A stretch of 64,000 bases of DNA from Paenibacillus lutrae (GCF_009757775.1 NZ_RHLK01000016.1:1-64000); one strand, 5' to 3'. Positions 44,702 through 54,011 are shown, counted from the first letter of the stretch. Notes: generated by a model from the sequence alone, not told the origin. Made by a program: numbers and translations.

Positions 44702-45922
44702 TTAGGTTGGCTGGAGGGCAAGATGCCGGATCTCATAATACTCGAATACTTCTGATAAACCTTCCACGAGACTTCGGATATGGGCTTCTGTATGATTGGG
44801 TGTCACATTGACACGGAAACGTTCTGTGCCGACCGGCACCGTAGGAGAATTAATCGGCTGCAAGTAAATACCATGCTTATCGAGCAGCCGCCGGGCTGCG
44901 TTTTTGCATTTCTGGGCTTCCCCGACCAGGACGGGCAGAATATGCGTCTCACTCGATTTCATAACCGGAATGCCTGCTTCCGCTAATGCTGCTCTCAGCA
45001 GAGCCGTCTTGGCATGAAGAGCGCTGCGTTCCGAGTCGGACTGCTTCAAATGAGCAACACTGACACTGCAAGCAGCCACGATAGCCGGCGGCAGGGATGT
45101 CGTAAAAATAAATCCGGAAGCAAACGAGCGAACGGAATCTATCAGCGGCGCCGAAGCGGTAATATAACCGCCGATCACGCCGATTCCCTTGGCCATCGTG
45201 CCTTGAATAAAGTCGATTTCACCGGCCACCCCGAGATCGGCAGCGATTCCGGCACCCCGGGGACCGTACATGCCGATGGCATGCACTTCATCAAGAAAAG
45301 TAAGCGCATTGTACTTCTTCGCAAGCGCCGCTATTTCCCGGATAGGCGCAATATCTCCGTCCATGGAATAGACCGATTCGAAAACAATAATTTTGGGACG
45401 GTCCGGGTGCTGCGCAGCTAATAATTGTTCCAGATGAGCCACATCGTTATGTTTAAAAACAGCCTTCTCCGTCTTTGAGCTCACAATGCCGTTAATAATG
45501 GAAGCATGATTCAATTCATCCGAGAATACGATGCTATCCGGAAAAATCCGTGCTAAGCACTGCAGCGTTGCGTCATTGGAGCCGTATCCGGTCGGAAAGA
45601 CCAAGGCCGATTCTTTTCCGTGCCATTCTGCGAGTGAGGCTTCCAGCTCCTCATAATAGTGGTGAGAGCCACCGATATTCCGCGATCCGCCAGAGCCTGC
45701 GCCGTATAATTCGATCGCTTTATGCATGGCCTCGAGTACGACGGGATGTTGTGACATGCCTAGATAATCATTGCTGCACCATACAACAACCGGGTGTTCA
45801 GCTTTTTTGTTTACCAGCGCCATCGGATAATTGTGGTTGAGCCGGTTGATCGTAACGAATTCCCGGTATTGACCACTCGCTTTCAATTGATTAACTTTTC
45901 TCTCAGCAATCTGCGTGTACAT
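44702..45922 (-). CDS. Alpha-oxoamine synthase, ALA-synthase-like (PLP-dependent)
   Basis: 406 residues from ATG 45922, six bases after GGGAGGG; an ATG one codon pair earlier is too close. It matches 5-aminolevulinate synthases along its length: GQYREF (Arg20), NDYLGMSQHP, GSGGSRNIGGS, FESVYSMDGDIAPI, FLDEVHAIGMYGPRG, the PLP Lys245 in GTMAKGIGV, and GFIFTTSLPP. ALA synthases usually have Thr in GSGGTRN; here Ser80 is as in AONS enzymes, so the acyl-CoA or amino acid used may differ. Firmicutes make haem from glutamate, so a specialised-metabolism role is likely. First gene of a four-gene operon. Confidence 0.9.
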   Translation of the reverse strand: MYTQIAERKVNQLKASGQYREFVTINRLNHNYPMALVNKKAEHPVVVWCSNDYLGMSQHPVVLEAMHKAIELYGAGSGGSRNIGGSHHYYEELEASLAEWHGKESALVFPTGYGSNDATLQCLARIFPDSIVFSDELNHASIINGIVSSKTEKAVFKHNDVAHLEQLLAAQHPDRPKIIVFESVYSMDGDIAPIREIAALAKKYNALTFLDEVHAIGMYGPRGAGIAADLGVAGEIDFIQGTMAKGIGVIGGYITASAPLIDSVRSFASGFIFTTSLPPAIVAACSVSVAHLKQSDSERSALHAKTALLRAALAEAGIPVMKSSETHILPVLVGEAQKCKNAARRLLDKHGIYLQPINSPTVPVGTERFRVNVTPNHTEAHIRSLVEGLSEVFEYYEIRHLALQPT

Positions 45923-46116
45923 GTACATCCCTCCCGAATCCATTTTTGTGGATAACTAGAATATATATCCAAGTATTATTATAGGATAACTAGTTTATAG
46001 GCTGCAATAGCACAATGGCACTTAACCAATCCATCTATTTTATGGAAACGGTGTCAGTTTCACTCCTTCTGCACGTATAAAGAGCAGATTTGAAGTAGCG
46101 TATGCGACGACAATTA

Positions 46117-46138
46117 GAAAAAGCCGCTATTAGCGGCT
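46117..46138 (-). terminator. Intrinsic terminator, minus strand
   Basis: Stem AGCCGCTA / TAGCGGCT (46122-46129, 46131-46138) followed on the minus strand by five T. Probably the end of the sulfur-uptake transcript, 500 bases beyond its last gene. Confidence 0.65.
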
Positions 46139-46512
46139 CTTACTGCTTACCTGTTACGAGGACTATTCTACTTTGCAAAGCCCGCATCCCTTGGGATAAG
46201 CCTCCCTATATAACACAAATTCCTTTAATCGAATTATTGAATCTTAAACAGACCCGTTGATCGGCCAAAATAGATTGCTCGGCCCTACCTTTTCCAAAAT
46301 CGCATTTTCTATTAATCTCCGTAACTCATTTCACATCGAGATAGTTTGTCAGTCAAAGCTAGGATGGAATTAAGCAAAGCATTACAGATGCGCCTGTAAA
46401 ATAATCGATGTTTCAGACCGACTCGACACTGAATACATCCATATGAAGCCGGAAGGCCTCTATCTTCAGTTTTTCTGAATCACGCTTGGATTTTGTCCTG
46501 TAATCACCATAA

Positions 46513-46579
46513 AAGTGCACCCCCTAGAATTCATCGGAATAACCATAGGTTTCCAATGTCTATTCTTAGGGGTGCACTT
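46513..46579. mobile_element. 67-bp IS-end-like inverted repeat element
   Basis: AAGTGCACCCCCTAGAAT (46513-46530) and its complement with one mismatch (46562-46579) enclose 31 bases. AAGTGCACCCC ends resemble IS3-family termini of Bacilli. ATAA occurs on both sides (46509-46512 and 46581-46584) as a possible target duplication. No transposase remains. Confidence 0.45.
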
Positions 46580-46649
46580 CATAAGGAATACGAAATCATT
46601 AACGCAGATGCCTGCACGCTTCTCCAGATAAACGATAAATTTCCCTGGT

Positions 46650-47186
46650 TTATAAAGCTTCCACTTCATCCTTGCGCGCACTGCCGGCGTTCCATTCCGA
46701 CTTCCGTTCTCCCCGCAAAGGTTTGGTAAGAAACACGAGCTTATCATCCGGACCCAGTTCTTTTTCCAAAAAAGGATGATATCCCTTGCGTTCATAGTAT
46801 GGAAGAAGCCACGGGTGTTTGCGCGACGTCGCCAGAGTTACGCCTGAAGCAAGCAAAGTCTCGCGCACGACCGACTGCTCGACATAATGCAGCAGCTTGT
46901 TTCCGATGCCCCTGCCCTGCAGATCCGGACTCACGGCAAACCAGTAGAGAAACGGATAAGCCGTCACTTCTTTTAAATATTTCAGAGAAATGGTGGCAGA
47001 TATTTGACCGTCAATCTCCAGAACATAGCAATTGTTCTCCGTAATATTATCCCGAACCTGCTGCAGATCTGCCCGCGCCGCAATAAACTGTATCCCGAGT
47101 TCCCGTATGGACTGATAGGCGCCCAGGATTAACTCCAGCAGCTTCTCCGCGTCTTCCGATGTCGCCAAACGATAAGTTTCGTTCAC
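46650..47186 (-). CDS. GNAT acetyltransferase of the sulfur cluster
   Basis: 178 residues from a GTG six bases after AAGGTGAGG; twenty upstream codons are open but lack a site. GNAT motif A is WFAVSPDLQGRGIGNKLLHYVEQ (about 88-110), with LATSRKHPWLLPYYERKGYHP following. Last gene of the amino-acid ABC operon. In Bacillus, GNATs encoded beside cystine-type ABC transporters and flavin monooxygenases acetylate S-substituted cysteines before the C-S bond is cut, so this role is proposed here. Confidence 0.8.
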   Translation of the reverse strand: MNETYRLATSEDAEKLLELILGAYQSIRELGIQFIAARADLQQVRDNITENNCYVLEIDGQISATISLKYLKEVTAYPFLYWFAVSPDLQGRGIGNKLLHYVEQSVVRETLLASGVTLATSRKHPWLLPYYERKGYHPFLEKELGPDDKLVFLTKPLRGERKSEWNAGSARKDEVEAL

Positions 47187-47258
47187 TCCAATCCTCACCT
47201 TCCCTGTAAGAGATATATGCAAAGAGGTTTTTACTTGCATAAACAATCAACCGCTAAT

Positions 47259-47969
47259 TTACGCCACTCCTCCACGGTTGTAGACATTGAGCCTTTTTTC
47301 CAGCAGAGATGTCAGTTGTTCGGCCAGAAGGGTAAGCCCCCAATATATAAAAGCGGCGGCTATAAAAGCTTCAAGGAACTTTAAATTGGAAGTAGCCACA
47401 ATGTTGGCCCGGCCGTTAAGATCTTCAAGTGAAATGGTAAACGCTAGGGACGATCCATGCAGCAGGCCGATAAATTTGTGCAGCAAATTCGGCAGACTTC
47501 CCATAAGCGCCTGCGGGAGAACAATCCGCCTTATTCCCTGCCAAGTCGTCATTCCGACGGAATATGCCGCTTCCAGCTGCCCCCGGTTGACTGAGAGAAT
47601 ACCTGAGCGGATTGCCTCGGACATGTAGGCGCCCGAATTGATGGAGAAAGCTACCAGAATAAAAGCGACGAGCGGGATGACACTGGAGCGGACATTCCAG
47701 CCGTATGTTTCCGCCAGATTGTCAAACAGCAGGGGAACTCCGAAATAAATGATCATGATGTGCAGCAGCAAGGGAGTTCCGCGTATAAACGAGACATAGA
47801 ATGCCGCCAGATGATGAATTCCTTTCACCTTATAAATCCGGATCAAGGCGATACCTATGCCAATCACAAAACCAAACAGCAGCGGCACGACGGAAATAAC
47901 TAAGGTCAAAGGAAGCGCCTGGAGAATATCGACAAACGCTTCTATGATGAAGAGCGGGTCAAGCTGAAT
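47259..47969 (-). CDS. Amino-acid ABC transporter permease (TcyM-like)
   Basis: About 236 residues. The conserved part begins before the first ATG/GTG/TTG in a sound position: family alignment expects an N-terminus such as DPLFIIEAFVDILQALPLTL, and AGGAGG lies eight bases before an ATT at 47969 in frame, so ATT is proposed as start (the TTG at 47909 has no ribosome-binding site and would cut the first helix). HisM/TcyM features include FYVSFIRGTPLLLH and the EAA loop EAAYSVGMTTWQGIRRIVLPQAL. It overlaps the preceding permease gene by 28 bases. Confidence 0.82.
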   Translation of the reverse strand: MQLDPLFIIEAFVDILQALPLTLVISVVPLLFGFVIGIGIALIRIYKVKGIHHLAAFYVSFIRGTPLLLHIMIIYFGVPLLFDNLAETYGWNVRSSVIPLVAFILVAFSINSGAYMSEAIRSGILSVNRGQLEAAYSVGMTTWQGIRRIVLPQALMGSLPNLLHKFIGLLHGSSLAFTISLEDLNGRANIVATSNLKFLEAFIAAAFIYWGLTLLAEQLTSLLEKRLNVYNRGGVA

Positions 47970-48709
47970 CGGAATCTCCTCCTTCCATTCCCGGCCGGCT
48001 TCAGATTCTTCGGCTCATGATCTGCGGAACTTTCGTGCCGCCCCAGTCTTTTCTCGGCCAGCGAGAACAATTTCTCAAGCAGCAGGCAGACCGCATAGTA
48101 GATAAGGGCCAGGGCCAGATAAATTTCCAGATAATGATTGGTCGTTCCCAGTGTGTCCGCCCGGCCTGACATATCCATCACTCCAAGCGAGAAGGCCAGC
48201 GACGTATCTTTCAGGCTGGAAATAACCAGATTGCCGATGTTCGGGAAAGCAATGGTCATCGCTTGCGGGAGAATAATGCGGGTAAACGCCTGCGGTCCAG
48301 TCATACCGACTGCATATGCTGCCTCGACCTGTCCCCGGTCTACACTGCCCACTGCCGCGCGGACAATTTCGGAGAAGAAAGCGCCGATATGCAGGCCATA
48401 GGTCAGGACGACAAATACTAGCGCATGCACGGATGACAGATCGATGCCGACTCCCAGCAGCAGCTGGGGAACGCCGTAATATACCAGGAACAGCTGGATC
48501 AGGATTGGCGTCCCCCGCATAAAGGATACATAGACGGTCACGATTCTTCCGAGCACCGGAACCTTGTACAAGCGGATCAAAGCGAGCGCAAACCCGATCA
48601 CGACTCCGATCAGCAAGGAGACCACAAGAATGAACAAGGTTACATGCAAATAAGCTAACAGTTTTGGAAGAAACGTCCATACAAGACTGATATCAAATGC
48701 TTTTCCCAT
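47942..48709 (-). CDS. Amino-acid ABC transporter permease (TcyL-like)
   Basis: 255 residues from ATG 48709 (MGKAFDISLVWTFLP) with GAGGGAG just upstream; the longer frame is not family-like. Several membrane helices, VYVSFMRGTPILIQLFLVYYG, and the EAA loop EAAYAVGMTGPQAFTRIILPQAM, then DTSLAFSLGVMDMSGRADTLG, very like TcyL of the cystine/S-methylcysteine importers. Pairs with the overlapping permease gene. No dedicated ATPase gene lies in this operon. Confidence 0.88.
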   Translation of the reverse strand: MGKAFDISLVWTFLPKLLAYLHVTLFILVVSLLIGVVIGFALALIRLYKVPVLGRIVTVYVSFMRGTPILIQLFLVYYGVPQLLLGVGIDLSSVHALVFVVLTYGLHIGAFFSEIVRAAVGSVDRGQVEAAYAVGMTGPQAFTRIILPQAMTIAFPNIGNLVISSLKDTSLAFSLGVMDMSGRADTLGTTNHYLEIYLALALIYYAVCLLLEKLFSLAEKRLGRHESSADHEPKNLKPAGNGRRRFRFSLTRSSS

Positions 48710-48723
48710 CCCACTCCCTCTTT

Positions 48724-49599
48724 CTACTCGCTGACTGTGTAGTCGGCTCCCAGCCACTTCGTGCTAAGTTTGCTCAAAGTTCCGTCTTTCTTGATGGCCC
48801 GAAGCGCTTCATCGACTTTCTCCTTCACCTCTGTCCTTTCTTTTTGAAGAATAAAATAAACCTTGGAATTCGAAATCGCTTTTCCTACGATTTTCTGCTG
48901 GGAATCGATGGTCTCATTCCGCTGTTTGACCGCAAACTCCGTGGAAATCGTCGCGTCTACACGGCCTGATTTTAATTGCGCGATAATGTCGTTCGTGCCG
49001 CCGCTGCCTGAATATACGATCTGGATGGCATTATTGTTGGTCTTGTTATAATCCTGCAGGAGCACGGCCGCATTGCTCGTCGCGCCTACCATCACTTTTT
49101 TGCCCTTCAGATCATCGAGGGATTGGATATCCGTCCGGTCTTTATGAACGACAACTTGGTTCGGGAAAATATTATAAGCTTCGTCATTAAAAAGAAACTT
49201 CGCTTTCCGCTCTTCATTGACTTCCATCTGATGCGCAATCAGATCAATTTTCTTCGTTTCCAGGCTCAGCAGAAGGTTGGAAAAATCCATCGTTTTAAAT
49301 TCAAACTCATACTCCGGCAGCCGCTTGTCTATCTCCCGGATCAGTTCCACATCGTAGCCGGTCAGATTCCCCTTATCGTCCAGAAAGCAAATATTCGCAA
49401 ACTGCGTACCGGTTCCGACTACGATTTTTGTGACGGCGGGTGCCGCAGAGTTTCCTCCCGGATTAACTTTTGCCGCCGTGTCTTTAGCGGAATCAGCGGC
49501 GCACCCGGACAATAGAGCAAGTGCAAGCCCTGCCGATGCAATCATCATTCTTGGTTTTGTTTTTGTTTTTGTTTTTGTCTTTGTATTCGTCGTTGTCAT
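48724..49599 (-). CDS. Amino-acid ABC transporter solute-binding lipoprotein
   Basis: 291 residues; GGAGGGG eight bases before the ATG. The lipobox LLSGC ends the signal peptide. The SBP_bac_3 core has KIVVGTGTQFANICFLDDKGNLTGYDVELIREIDKRLP and SLDDLKGKKVMVGATSNAAVLLQDY. The N-terminus is extended by Thr-Lys repeats from a six-base DNA repeat (49555-49584). It should deliver cystine or a related S-containing amino acid to the two permeases that follow. A terminator-like hairpin lies in its leader. Confidence 0.9.
   Translation of the reverse strand: MTTTNTKTKTKTKTKPRMMIASAGLALALLSGCAADSAKDTAAKVNPGGNSAAPAVTKIVVGTGTQFANICFLDDKGNLTGYDVELIREIDKRLPEYEFEFKTMDFSNLLLSLETKKIDLIAHQMEVNEERKAKFLFNDEAYNIFPNQVVVHKDRTDIQSLDDLKGKKVMVGATSNAAVLLQDYNKTNNNAIQIVYSGSGGTNDIIAQLKSGRVDATISTEFAVKQRNETIDSQQKIVGKAISNSKVYFILQKERTEVKEKVDEALRAIKKDGTLSKLSTKWLGADYTVSE
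49555..49584. repeat. Hexanucleotide repeat (TTTTGT)4 plus CTTTGT
   Basis: Five six-base units inside the signal-peptide region of the solute-binding lipoprotein gene. Slippage would add or remove Thr-Lys pairs without changing frame. Confidence 0.8.
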
Positions 49600-49639
49600 T
49601 GCAATAACCCCTCCAACCCGATTTGAATGTCAAAACAAT

Positions 49640-49675
49640 AAAAAGCCGCTGTCTCTGAAACCAACAGCGGCTTTT
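49640..49675 (-). terminator. Hairpin in the leader of the amino-acid ABC operon
   Basis: Twelve-base perfect arms AAAAGCCGCTGT / ACAGCGGCTTTT (49641-49652, 49664-49675), T-rich on the minus strand. It could end the dipeptide ABC transcript or attenuate the lipoprotein operon, whose promoter lies upstream. Confidence 0.75.
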
Positions 49676-49744
49676 GGTTGACCAATCAGCCCGATATTTT
49701 TTCCTCTTATTCCTATAAACATGCTTGGTTTTGAGAATGTATAA

Positions 49745-49773
49745 ATCGTATCATCGGCCTTTACATGCGTCAA
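49745..49773 (-). promoter_or_regulatory. Candidate promoter of the amino-acid ABC operon
   Basis: Minus strand TTGACG (49768-49773) and TACGAT (49745-49750) with a 17-base spacer, upstream of the leader hairpin. Confidence 0.5.
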
Positions 49774-49878
49774 CGCTGGATAGATTTCTTCTATTCACCG
49801 ATTGATTTATTCGATAGTAGAGATGAAAGAGATAGAAGAGCCAGAAGAACCAGAAGAGAACATTCACATAAGATCATT

Positions 49879-52107
49879 TCAAAGCGGATGATGGCACGCG
49901 GTTTCATGTTCTTCACCAACCCTAGACCATTCAGGCTCAATTTCCCGGCACAATGCGGTAGCCGACGGGCAGCGCGTATGAAACCGGCAGCCTGCGGGCG
50001 GATGAGCCGGTGATGGAATCTCTCCGCTCAAGGGTAAGGCCTTACTCATGCGCCTCGGATCTGCTAGCGGAATAGATGCCAGCAGTGCAGCCGTATAAGG
50101 ATGAGCAGGGTGCCGGAACAGTTCGTCGCTCGGTGCAATCTCCACGAGTCTTCCGAGGTACATGACGCCTATGCGGTCCGACATATGGCGGACTACACTC
50201 AATCCGTGGCCAATGAAAAGATACGTAAGCTTCTCTTTGCTCTGAAGCTCCTGCAGCAGATTCAGAATCTGAGCCTGCACAGACACATCAAGAGCGGACA
50301 CCGCTTCATCCGCCAGGATGAATTTCGGCTTCAGCGCCATCGCACGCGCAATGCCGATCCGCTGGCGCTGGCCGCCCGAGAATTCATGCGGATACCGGTC
50401 CGCTGCCGATCGGGGCAGGCCGACGTCGTGGAGCAGTTGTTGGACTCTTTCCTGGCGTTCTTTGCCGCGGAAGCATCCGTGTACCGCATACGGCTCCCCG
50501 ATAAGTTCACCGACCGTCCAGCGAGGGTTCAGGGAACCGTAAGGGTCCTGGTAGATGACCTGCATCTGACGCCGGGCCTCTCTCATTTCCTTCGAAGGCA
50601 GCCGGCCGATGTCTCTTCCTTCGAAGAAAACCTTGCCTTCCGTCGGCTTATCCAGCCTTAATAGAGACCGGCCCAGAGTCGATTTGCCGCTGCCGGATTC
50701 TCCGACAAGCCCGAACGTTTCTCCTGCCAGGATGGTGAAAGAAACACCATCCACCGCATAAATCCGGCTCCGCGGCCGCCTTAGTAAGCCGCCTCCCGCT
50801 TCGTAGATTTTGCGGAGTCCTTGGACATCGAACAAAACCTCCCCCCTCCCGGCGGCTTCTTGTTCAAGTCCAGGCAGCTTCACGGACTGGCGAACTTCCC
50901 CGGCTGGTTGTACGGGAATAGGGTTTATATCCCTACTGGTGAAGCTCGAAATAGCCGCCCGTTCCAGCAGGACTTCTTCATTCACTACTTCCTTCAGGCT
51001 GATGTTATTAGGAGGGAGCGGCACATCCGTGCACACCGCTTCCACTTCCCTGCCCGCAGAAGATAATACGGCTGGACCCGCTGGGTCCCACCGCTTCGTT
51101 TCCAGGTACTCCCGCTCCCGCTGCCGGGCCTCTTCCAGCTCCTCCGCCAGCCAGCAGGCTGCCTGGCTGTCCGCATACATTCTCAAAGGAGGCGCCGATT
51201 GGACACAAGACGGTACCGCATGCGGACAGCGGGGATGGAACCGGCAGCCGCCGGGCAGGTCCGCCAGTGCCGGAATCGTGCCCTCGATAGAAGGCAGCTT
51301 GGATCCTCTCGGAATGTACGGAGTCGTAAGGGAACGCAGCAGCCCTTGGGTATAGGGATGCAGCGGCCGCTCATACAGGACTTCCGAACGGGCTGCCTCG
51401 ATAATTTTCCCGGCATACATGACCGCAATCCGGTCAGCCATCTGGGCGGCGACCCCCAGATCATGCGTCACCAGGAGGATGGACATACCCGTCTCCTCCT
51501 GGAGCTCCTGAAGCAGCTGCAGAATTTGTGCCTGCACGGTAACATCGAGCGCGGTTGTCGGCTCATCCGCAATGAGCAGCTCCGGGCCGCAGGAAAGCGC
51601 CATCGCGATCATAGCGCGCTGCAGCATCCCTCCTGAGAGCTCGACCGGATACTGCTTCATCCGAAGCTCCGGCTCGGGAATGCCGACGCGAGACAAGAGA
51701 TGAACCGCATGATCACGCGCTTCTTTTCGGGAAAGACGGGTGTGCTGGAGGATCGCATCCATGATCTGCCTGCCTACGGAAAATACAGGATCAAATGCGG
51801 ACATCGGCTCCTGAAAGATCATCGCGATTCTTTTGCCGCGGATCGTACGCATTTTCTGCTGGCTCCAGCTAGTAATCTCCGTCTCTCCTAGACGAATGGA
51901 ACCCTGCGTAATTCGGCCTTTCTCAAATTCGATGAGCCGCATGATCGCTTTGGACAGGATCGTTTTGCCGCTCCCGGACTCACCGACCAGGCATACCGTT
52001 TCCCCCCGCTCAATGTGCAGCGTTAAATCCGAGAGAGCCGCCAGAGTTTCTTCTCCTTGGATGAAATCTACGGATAACCGGTCGATCTCAAGCAGAGCTT
52101 CACCCAT
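49879..52107 (-). CDS. Dipeptide/oligopeptide ABC transporter ATPase, DppD-DppF fusion
   Basis: 742 residues; GGGGG eight bases before the ATG. Two complete ATPase halves: first Walker [10 protein letters not shown], signature [10 protein letters not shown], Walker [13 protein letters not shown]; second Walker [10 protein letters not shown], signature [15 protein letters not shown], Walker [13 protein letters not shown]. Each half ends in the Cys-rich oligopeptide-transporter tail ([24 protein letters not shown]). A 60-residue linker joins them (about 345-420). It powers the two upstream-encoded permeases. Fused forms are known (GsiA type). Confidence 0.93.
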   Translation of the reverse strand: MGEALLEIDRLSVDFIQGEETLAALSDLTLHIERGETVCLVGESGSGKTILSKAIMRLIEFEKGRITQGSIRLGETEITSWSQQKMRTIRGKRIAMIFQEPMSAFDPVFSVGRQIMDAILQHTRLSRKEARDHAVHLLSRVGIPEPELRMKQYPVELSGGMLQRAMIAMALSCGPELLIADEPTTALDVTVQAQILQLLQELQEETGMSILLVTHDLGVAAQMADRIAVMYAGKIIEAARSEVLYERPLHPYTQGLLRSLTTPYIPRGSKLPSIEGTIPALADLPGGCRFHPRCPHAVPSCVQSAPPLRMYADSQAACWLAEELEEARQREREYLETKRWDPAGPAVLSSAGREVEAVCTDVPLPPNNISLKEVVNEEVLLERAAISSFTSRDINPIPVQPAGEVRQSVKLPGLEQEAAGRGEVLFDVQGLRKIYEAGGGLLRRPRSRIYAVDGVSFTILAGETFGLVGESGSGKSTLGRSLLRLDKPTEGKVFFEGRDIGRLPSKEMREARRQMQVIYQDPYGSLNPRWTVGELIGEPYAVHGCFRGKERQERVQQLLHDVGLPRSAADRYPHEFSGGQRQRIGIARAMALKPKFILADEAVSALDVSVQAQILNLLQELQSKEKLTYLFIGHGLSVVRHMSDRIGVMYLGRLVEIAPSDELFRHPAHPYTAALLASIPLADPRRMSKALPLSGEIPSPAHPPAGCRFHTRCPSATALCREIEPEWSRVGEEHETACHHPL

Positions 52108-52131
52108 AATCAGTTCCCCCTTTTGTTCAAT

Positions 52132-53037
52132 TTATCTACTATACACGGCCGATTTGGGATCAAGAATATCCCGCCACCGGTCTCCGAGAAGATTAACGGC
52201 AAGGACGAACAAGGTAATCGCCAGACCCGGAAAGGTTGCATTCCACCAGGCGACGGTTAAATAACCTCTGCCCTGCGACAGCAGCGTTCCCCAGTCCGGC
52301 ACCTCTTTTAACACGCCTAAACCAAGAAAACTCAGAGAGGACCCTACAAGAATGGAAGAACCAATGGAGATGGTGGCCATAACAAGCAGCGGAGATACCG
52401 TATGCGGTATAACATGCTTCATGAAGATATGTAAGTTCCCTGCACCTATAGAATGAGAGGCTGTTATGAAAGGACGGTTCCGGACACTCATAATCTGGCT
52501 GCGCACCACCCTTGCGAATTTGGGCACGATCGATACACTGACGGCTAGAACGATATTAAACAAGCTTGGACCCAAGGCTGCCGCAATAGCAAGAGAAAGA
52601 AGCAGACCGGGGATGGTCATCAGTACATCGGTCAGCCGCATAAGAATGGTATCTATCCAGCCGCCTGCATACCCCGACAGGCTTCCGATTATTGTTCCGA
52701 CCGTCGCTCCGAGCAGAACAGAGCCGATTCCGATGAAGAGAGAATCCCTGCTGCCATAGACCATAACGCTGAAGACATCCCTTCCGAAATAATCCGTTCC
52801 GAACAAATGGGAGGCGCCGGGTGGTTGGAGCAGAATATCTGCATTCATTTCAGTCGGATCATAAGGAGCGATCCACTGCGGGACAAGGGCACAGAGACCA
52901 ATTCCGGTTACAATAAGCAAAGCGGCATAATAGAGAACATCCGCTAACGGAATCAACCGTGCTTTTCTCCTCCATTGTTTTCCGCTGTCTGCATGTTTAT
53001 CGAGCGCAATATTTTTGACCCCGGCCATACTTTTCAT
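52132..53037 (-). CDS. Dipeptide ABC transporter permease (DppC-like)
   Basis: 301 residues; GGGAG seven bases before the ATG. Cytoplasmic N-terminus, then TM helices, FGTDYFGRDVFSVMVYGSRDSL and an EAA loop region (FITASHSIGAGNLHIFMKHVIPHTVSPLLVMA), with GSSLSFLGLGVLKEVPDWGTLLSQG near the end, all typical of DppC/OppC. It lies between permease DppB-like and the fused ATPase in a five-gene operon. Confidence 0.92.
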   Translation of the reverse strand: MKSMAGVKNIALDKHADSGKQWRRKARLIPLADVLYYAALLIVTGIGLCALVPQWIAPYDPTEMNADILLQPPGASHLFGTDYFGRDVFSVMVYGSRDSLFIGIGSVLLGATVGTIIGSLSGYAGGWIDTILMRLTDVLMTIPGLLLSLAIAAALGPSLFNIVLAVSVSIVPKFARVVRSQIMSVRNRPFITASHSIGAGNLHIFMKHVIPHTVSPLLVMATISIGSSILVGSSLSFLGLGVLKEVPDWGTLLSQGRGYLTVAWWNATFPGLAITLFVLAVNLLGDRWRDILDPKSAVYSR

Positions 53038-53078
53038 TGTTCCACTCCCTTCCTTCGTTTTCAGCGTATCTGCATCCC

Positions 53079-54011
53079 TTATCTGGATGAAGCACGCTTG
53101 ACTCTGGGATCAATGAGGGTATAGGACAGGTCGACCAGAAGATTAATCAGCACATAGATGATCGCTGTAAAAAAGACAACACCCTGCACCACCGGCAGGT
53201 CCTTAGCCATAATAGCTCCTCCAAGCAGGCGCCCGATCCCCTGGCGGGAAAAGACCGTTTCGATTACGACTGCGCCTGCCATCAGTTCCCCGATTTGTAT
53301 ACCGATCATCGTTAAGGCCGGAATCAGTGCACTCCTAAGCGCATGTTTGTACAGGATGATTCTCTCCGGCAGCCCTTTGGATCGCAGGGTGGTGATGAAA
53401 GGTTCATTCATAACGTCCAGCATAGAGCTCCGGACCATGCGGACGATAAATCCGGAACCTACGAGACCAAGAGCGAGTGCGGGTAAGACCAGCGATCTCC
53501 ATCCCTCGGAGCCCATCGCCGGGAACCAGTCCAAATGCACAGAGAAAATGAGAATAAGCAGTATGCCGGACCAGAAGGTTGGCATCGAAATCCCGAAGAG
53601 AGAAATTACTCGTGCCAGCAGGTCAATCACTCCGCTGCGGTGAACCGCTGACAACACTCCGAGCCAAATTCCAGTCAGCAGCGCGATCAGTGTACCGGCA
53701 GCAGTAAGAGCGGCGGTTGCGGGGAACTGCTCCAGAATTTTGGGCAGCACGGGATCCTCATTCACGATAGACTTCCCGAAATCACCTCTCAGCAAATCGC
53801 CGGCATACTGAATGAACTGCATGAACACCGGCTGGTCCAGTCCGAGCTGATGCCTTAGATTGGCAGCCGCTTCAGCTGTAGTGGTTGTGCCGGCCAGCAT
53901 AATCAGCACCGGATCGCCCGGGAGCAAATACAGAATAAAGAAGACGAGTACGGACGCTCCGGCTATAACCAGCATGGACGAGATTATTCTACGGATGATG
54001 GCTAGAGCCAT
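53079..54011 (-). CDS. Dipeptide ABC transporter permease (DppB-like)
   Basis: 310 residues; GGAGG seven bases before the ATG. DppB pattern: short N-terminal helix, FFILYLLPGDPVLIML, LRHQLGLDQPVFMQFIQYAGDLLRGDFGKSI, and the EAA loop FITTLRSKGLPERIILYKHALRSALIPAL, ending LLVDLSYTLIDPRVKR. Partner of the DppC-like permease 41 bases downstream. Confidence 0.92.
   Translation of the reverse strand: MALAIIRRIISSMLVIAGASVLVFFILYLLPGDPVLIMLAGTTTTAEAAANLRHQLGLDQPVFMQFIQYAGDLLRGDFGKSIVNEDPVLPKILEQFPATAALTAAGTLIALLTGIWLGVLSAVHRSGVIDLLARVISLFGISMPTFWSGILLILIFSVHLDWFPAMGSEGWRSLVLPALALGLVGSGFIVRMVRSSMLDVMNEPFITTLRSKGLPERIILYKHALRSALIPALTMIGIQIGELMAGAVVIETVFSRQGIGRLLGGAIMAKDLPVVQGVVFFTAIIYVLINLLVDLSYTLIDPRVKRASSR

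Larger units (their letters stand above)
45923..46649. other. Intergenic region with IS remnant and terminator
   Basis: About 725 bases. It holds the 67-bp IS-like element at 46513-46579, the hairpin at 46117-46138 and, closest to 45922, presumably the promoter of the alpha-oxoamine operon. No reading frame here has a convincing ribosome-binding site. Confidence 0.6.

Noticed and set aside
46466-46795. 109-codon frame across the IS-like element
   Set aside because: Overlaps the 3' end of the GNAT gene and the inverted repeats; no start signal.
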